64,000 nucleotides of DNA from Ciona intestinalis (taxonomy: Eukaryota; Chordata; Ascidiacea; Phlebobranchia; Cionidae), in the NCBI RefSeq assembly GCF_000224145.3, contig NW_004190506.2, forward strand, positions 752,407 to 816,406, read 5' to 3'. The notes beneath the pieces are model-generated. The model was not told the origin of the DNA. It did not search any database and saw nothing but the letters and a program-made list of their open reading frames with translations. The position numbers and the translations under genes are program-made. The number at the start of each line of letters is the position of its first letter. Position 1 is the stretch's first letter. Positions 60,501 through 64,000 of this stretch are shown one piece after another.

Positions 60501-62298
60501 GCAGTCAATTTACTTGTAAGCCCTGAATTATTGATATGTTAATGATGTTATTTAAGATTTCTGGCTCCAGGGGCCAAGTAACAAAATCAATCGAGATTCA
60601 ATGACAGTCAGCGTATGTTTTATTCATTAGAACGTTGTCACAGTCAAAGCTTACGATTTATTCGAAGGTTAAATATGTGTGGTTTCCGTAGACTGTCGCA
60701 GAGGACACTTAACGAGATATAGCATAGACTGTGTTAAAAACGTATGTTGCGGAAATGTACCGATGGTGCTCAGTGATGCATTAGGTCGTTTTACTGATTG
60801 CGTCAAATAAGTCAGCCTTGCTTCCGCGTGTTATAAACGTCAGAGAGTAATTGCTTATGAGGGTGCAGCAAATTCAAGCGCTCAACTATTCCGATTTATA
60901 ATGAAATCGGTTGCTTTGCGACTTTAAAGCGGTTTTCAAATCGGAATGGTTTATTGCCGGACCTCAATTGCAGGTGCTAGAGGAGTACGCCCATCTCGAG
61001 TGAGCTATTACGGAGATTGCCGTTAGCGTTTCTGATCAAGCCGCCTTGATTTTAATCCCACGTCTCTCTCGTGTCTATGAGCCTGCGATACCAGTCTACT
61101 ATACCAGGTCGTAGTGGAAACTTTAGATGAGAAAGAAACTCAGCTACCGCAACTTAGTTATGGATCCGAAGAAAAATCGAAGGGAATCAATATCGACTAA
61201 ATTGTTAGCTTCTGCCTTTCGTATTTGGTTCGGAGTTCGGCTATTCTGCTGGATTACTGTTGTCCGGCGTGTTAACGCGCCTTAGCAAATTAAATCTTGG
61301 CCCGTGGCTACTCAGTTTTAATATGCTAGGAAAAGTGACGTCATACCACTCATCCAATTTGGAGTGACGAAATACGACGGACGAGTTTTTTTGCCTTTTT
61401 CGTCAACTTCTGTCCACGCTGCGTGTGGTGTATGTTTACAGCTATTATGAATAACACACTCCACGGTATTGTGCAATTAAAGTAGGGGGTGTTTTTTTAT
61501 AATTGAGTCAACAAAAAGTTCCATTGACGAATGTACAACGCGACAGTTTTGTTTTCATAAGAATATTATTGATTTTGAGCTTCAGATGTTTTAGAGAAAC
61601 GATAGTTTTTTTGAGACCGTGATCCAGTATATCGAAGTGTGATTGAAATAACCAAGTTTTCGAAGCAGAGGCATCATTTATCTTGTTGACTAGTGTGTAG
61701 AACAGAAGTTAATGTATGCATAGCTACAGTGCTACAAACGTGGATAGGTAGAATTAGAAGTATAGCATTTCGCCGACCCGCCTTCCCTCTGCCCATTGCG
61801 TGCGCGAGTGCTGCTCGTAAAGTGACCTTAAATTGCAAGGTCAAACAAAACTATACGTTTTACTGCGCACCCGAGTAGCCGGGCATTTTAATACTGCCTT
61901 TCATCGTTCACCAAGTGACCGGTGATGCTCTGAATCCGTCGCACGCATTTGTGTGTGGGCCAGTGGCCTCGTCTTTTCGACCCTCTTGTTTTTCACTATG
62001 TAATATTTTGAGTGATTATGTAATTGGTTTTCGAACCACACTGCCCGTGCGTCACATCTCGAAGACGTGTGTCGTGTAGTGTGATTGCTCTAATCTTACA
62101 AAACACGCGGTTTAATTGTCGTTATGTAGGTTTTACATAATTATTAAATTACCTGGCGACGACCGGTTTCTAGACAGACGCTATACGTTTAGTTTTATGC
62201 AATCTATTTTGTCATATTCGGTTAGAAATCATTAATATTTGTTGCTTTTCCACCATAAACTTAAGTGATCAAGTGCAAGTGATATAAAGTAGAAACTT
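57597..62298. other. Long non-coding stretch inside the RhoGEF locus
   Basis: About 4.7 kb with no convincing exon. Open frames at 57848-58135 and 59577-60019 have no splice or domain support. Sequence from about 59,800 on is less AT-rich, rising towards the ATG at 62299, and probably includes promoter and 5' UTR of that exon. Confidence 0.45.
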
Positions 62299-63316
62299 AT
62301 GGTTGTAATGACGGATACTGAGAATCAGCGGCCGTTTACGAGACGCTTGTCCAGTGGAAACTTAAACGGATTATCCCAGAATGGATTAAGAAGAAAGAAA
62401 AACAGCCTCGCGTTCCTGAACGTCTTCCAGAAGAAGTCGGAATCGGAACATGAGCGTCGAAGCTCTTCGTCTGGATTGCTTGATTTTATTCGAAGGAAAC
62501 GTCTGAACAGCAGCTCCAGTTCGGACTTTGACACGAGCGGTTTGCTTTCACCACATTGGGGCTACCCAGAATGCAATCAAGACTTCAAACCACCGAAAAA
62601 GAAGAACAATTTTCACACTTGGAGTTTACGTCGCAACCCCCCGCCTAATATAAGCGAGCTGCAGGAGCCGGTTAATGATGTGAACGAAAACATCTCCTCG
62701 AAAATATCCAACGGTTTTGCGACCATGACTTTAGGCCGTCGAACTCGGGCTCGACGTGCAAAGCTAACCAACTTTGCCTTTGAGCAAGCCAACTTATCTG
62801 ACCCTGTTGAACCAAAAGCAGCTGATACTCGGCACCCTTCCTTCGTCGGTCTATTCTCCAGCGAAACCGACAACTCCGAGTTCATTGAGATAAACTGCGA
62901 CCCAAACAATCATAGAAACTCGGTCGAATCATCAGATAACGACCATATGAGCGTTGGCAGCGGGGAAGGGAAGCAGAAATCCGCGCTATCTCGAAACCCG
63001 AGCATTGCGTCCAGAATTTCGTCCAACCCAATGCCCCCAAGCCCCAACCGACCGCCCTATTCCCCGGCTAAGGACTCGCCTCGTTTCTTCCGCCGGATCA
63101 GCTCGACTCTGTCGCCGCACGGTCGCCGTAAATCGCGCCGGGCTCGTGAGATCGCCGAACGCGACGAGCTGATCAAGGCGCGCCAGGAGACATTGACGTC
63201 TTCTAACTCGGACGAGGATAATGTAGATTCTCCTTTGTCAGACGACAATAACGAAGATGTATTCACAAACTGGGATCACCATCAGCATGCTTCCACTTTA
63301 CCACGAACCAAGAAAG
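62299..63316 (+). CDS. Large first coding exon, probable alternative N-terminus of the RhoGEF
   Basis: Open for 339 codons plus one base from ATG to a good donor (AAG|GTAAGA at 63317). The product is Ser/Arg-rich and disordered: MTDTENQRPFTRRLSSGNLN, FLNVFQKKSESEHERRSS, SGLLDFIRRKRLNSSSSSDF, FATMTLGRRTRARRAKLTNF, SPRFFRRISSTLSPHGRRKS and an acidic end (TSSNSDEDNVDSPLSDDNNE). Many RRxS sites suggest phosphorylation by basophilic kinases. No catalytic domain. It ends in phase 1, like the RhoGEF exon at 57533-57596, so both could splice to the same downstream exon. The other option is an independent gene starting here. A second in-frame ATG at 62308 could be used. Confidence 0.75.
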
Positions 63317-64000
63317 GTAAGACTGAGACCATTCAACAATTCAAAAGTTCAAAGCGCATGACGCACAGAATGAGTTTAGTTACAGGAATGTCGTGGTTTT
63401 TTATCCGTAATTCATATTGTGTATGGGCAGTTCTGTTATTTGCCCAATAACTCTCTCGGGTGTGGCGGCGTTTTGTAAAATTTGTAAAAGAGCGAAGTTT
63501 TGTCACGTAGCATCATTATAATTCCCGCTATGGGTATCTTTCAACGGGGAATGAGACCACACACGACCGTTAAAACGTCACGTATACCTGGTCGTCAATT
63601 CTCCGAAATACGTAATTTAACCATCGCCGCCCCTCAAGCTAATATACACGTCTACGTAGCTCTACGTATTCTGATATAATTTCCTATTTTTGCGCAAAGT
63701 AATTATCTCTATGAATAGCGTCACGGTCTTCGTATTAGATAACGATCATTCGTACACGGAATACGTTTAATTTCGTCGTGTTATTAATGTAAAAACAAAC
63801 AACACGCAATAAGCGTGACTGTATACCTTATGCAATTGCGTCTTTTAGTTTGCCTCTTGTTGCAAAACAAGCTTGTTGTTTGGTTGTTGATTTGCTTACG
63901 AAATAAGCGTAGTTTACTAATATTTAGGTGTTGTATACACACGTATATAGTAGGATTGGGAAAGATATGATACTTTTTCATTCTATTTTCTCGCCCCATT
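63317..64000. other. Intron after the 62299 exon
   Basis: No coding exon seen. Another M1 MITE begins at about 63949 (GTAGGATTGGGAAAGATATG, then TTTTCATTCTATTTTCTCGC) and is cut by the window end. Confidence 0.5.

Noticed and set aside
62325..63266. Several other open frames inside the 62299-63316 exon
   Set aside because: All are shadows of the long plus-strand frame, which has the good ATG and the phase-1 donor.
1..64000. Prokaryote-like systems (CRISPR array, operonic defence genes, integrase islands)
   Set aside because: The NACHT-WD40 protein resembles bacterial STAND defence proteins only in its ATPase fold. The exon-intron structure and the family landmarks mark it as a metazoan NWD gene, and no regular spacer array is present.

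Overview
The window looks like nuclear DNA of a tunicate, most likely Ciona. It is AT-rich, with short introns (mostly 80-700 bp) and closely packed genes whose products resemble chordate families. It also carries many copies of small non-autonomous repeats. The species is an inference. The families are read from rebuilt exons: every exon chain below was joined by hand with GT-AG (or GC-AG) borders and checked for phase.

Layout, left to right. (1) 989-10973, plus: a NACHT + WD40 protein of the NWD1/NWD2 type, about 1,550 aa in 25 exons. (2) 11005-15583, minus: a 1,024-aa, 10-exon, mostly disordered protein that I do not recognise, with G-x-F-x-P-G repeats. (3) 15725-17090, minus: a 163-aa, four-exon protein with a Cys/His cluster, immediately upstream of gene 2 and possibly in one operon with it. 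(4) 18444-20551, minus: a 463-aa BTB protein without Kelch or zinc fingers. (5) 21926-26586, minus: PNPLA8 (iPLA2-gamma), 755 aa. (6) 27398-31582, plus: TADA3, 434 aa. (7) 31983-33468, plus: MRPS2, 278 aa, 400 bp behind TADA3. (8, 9) 34125-35341 and 36331-37875, minus: two tandem fatty-acid-binding-protein genes, each 135 aa, with identical exon lengths. (10) 39662-43112, minus: GNB5, 376 aa, ending in a 12-nt coding exon. (11) 44172-57596, plus: the N-terminal half of a Rho guanine-nucleotide exchange factor of the AKAP13/ARHGEF28 type; its DH-PH part is not in the window. (12) 62299-63316, plus: a large ATG-bearing exon that ends in the same phase as the last RhoGEF exon, so it may be an alternative first exon of that gene.

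PNPLA8/TADA3 and GNB5/RhoGEF are head-to-head pairs. NWD/gene 2 and MRPS2/FABP are tail-to-tail pairs.

The non-coding space holds three kinds of mobile DNA. One is a ~190-bp MITE with AGGGTGGGGGAAGA-type inverted ends (about eleven copies or fragments). The second is a tRNA-derived SINE family whose 3' end runs into CATT repeats. The third is a 437-bp hAT-type element in a TADA3 intron with a perfect 8-bp target duplication. There is also a long-armed hairpin in an NWD intron. The genes are mostly conserved housekeeping or signalling genes. The least described content is genes 2 and 3, the BTB protein, and the alternative-promoter arrangement of the RhoGEF. I saw no CRISPR array, tRNA or rRNA gene, or bacterial-type defence system.
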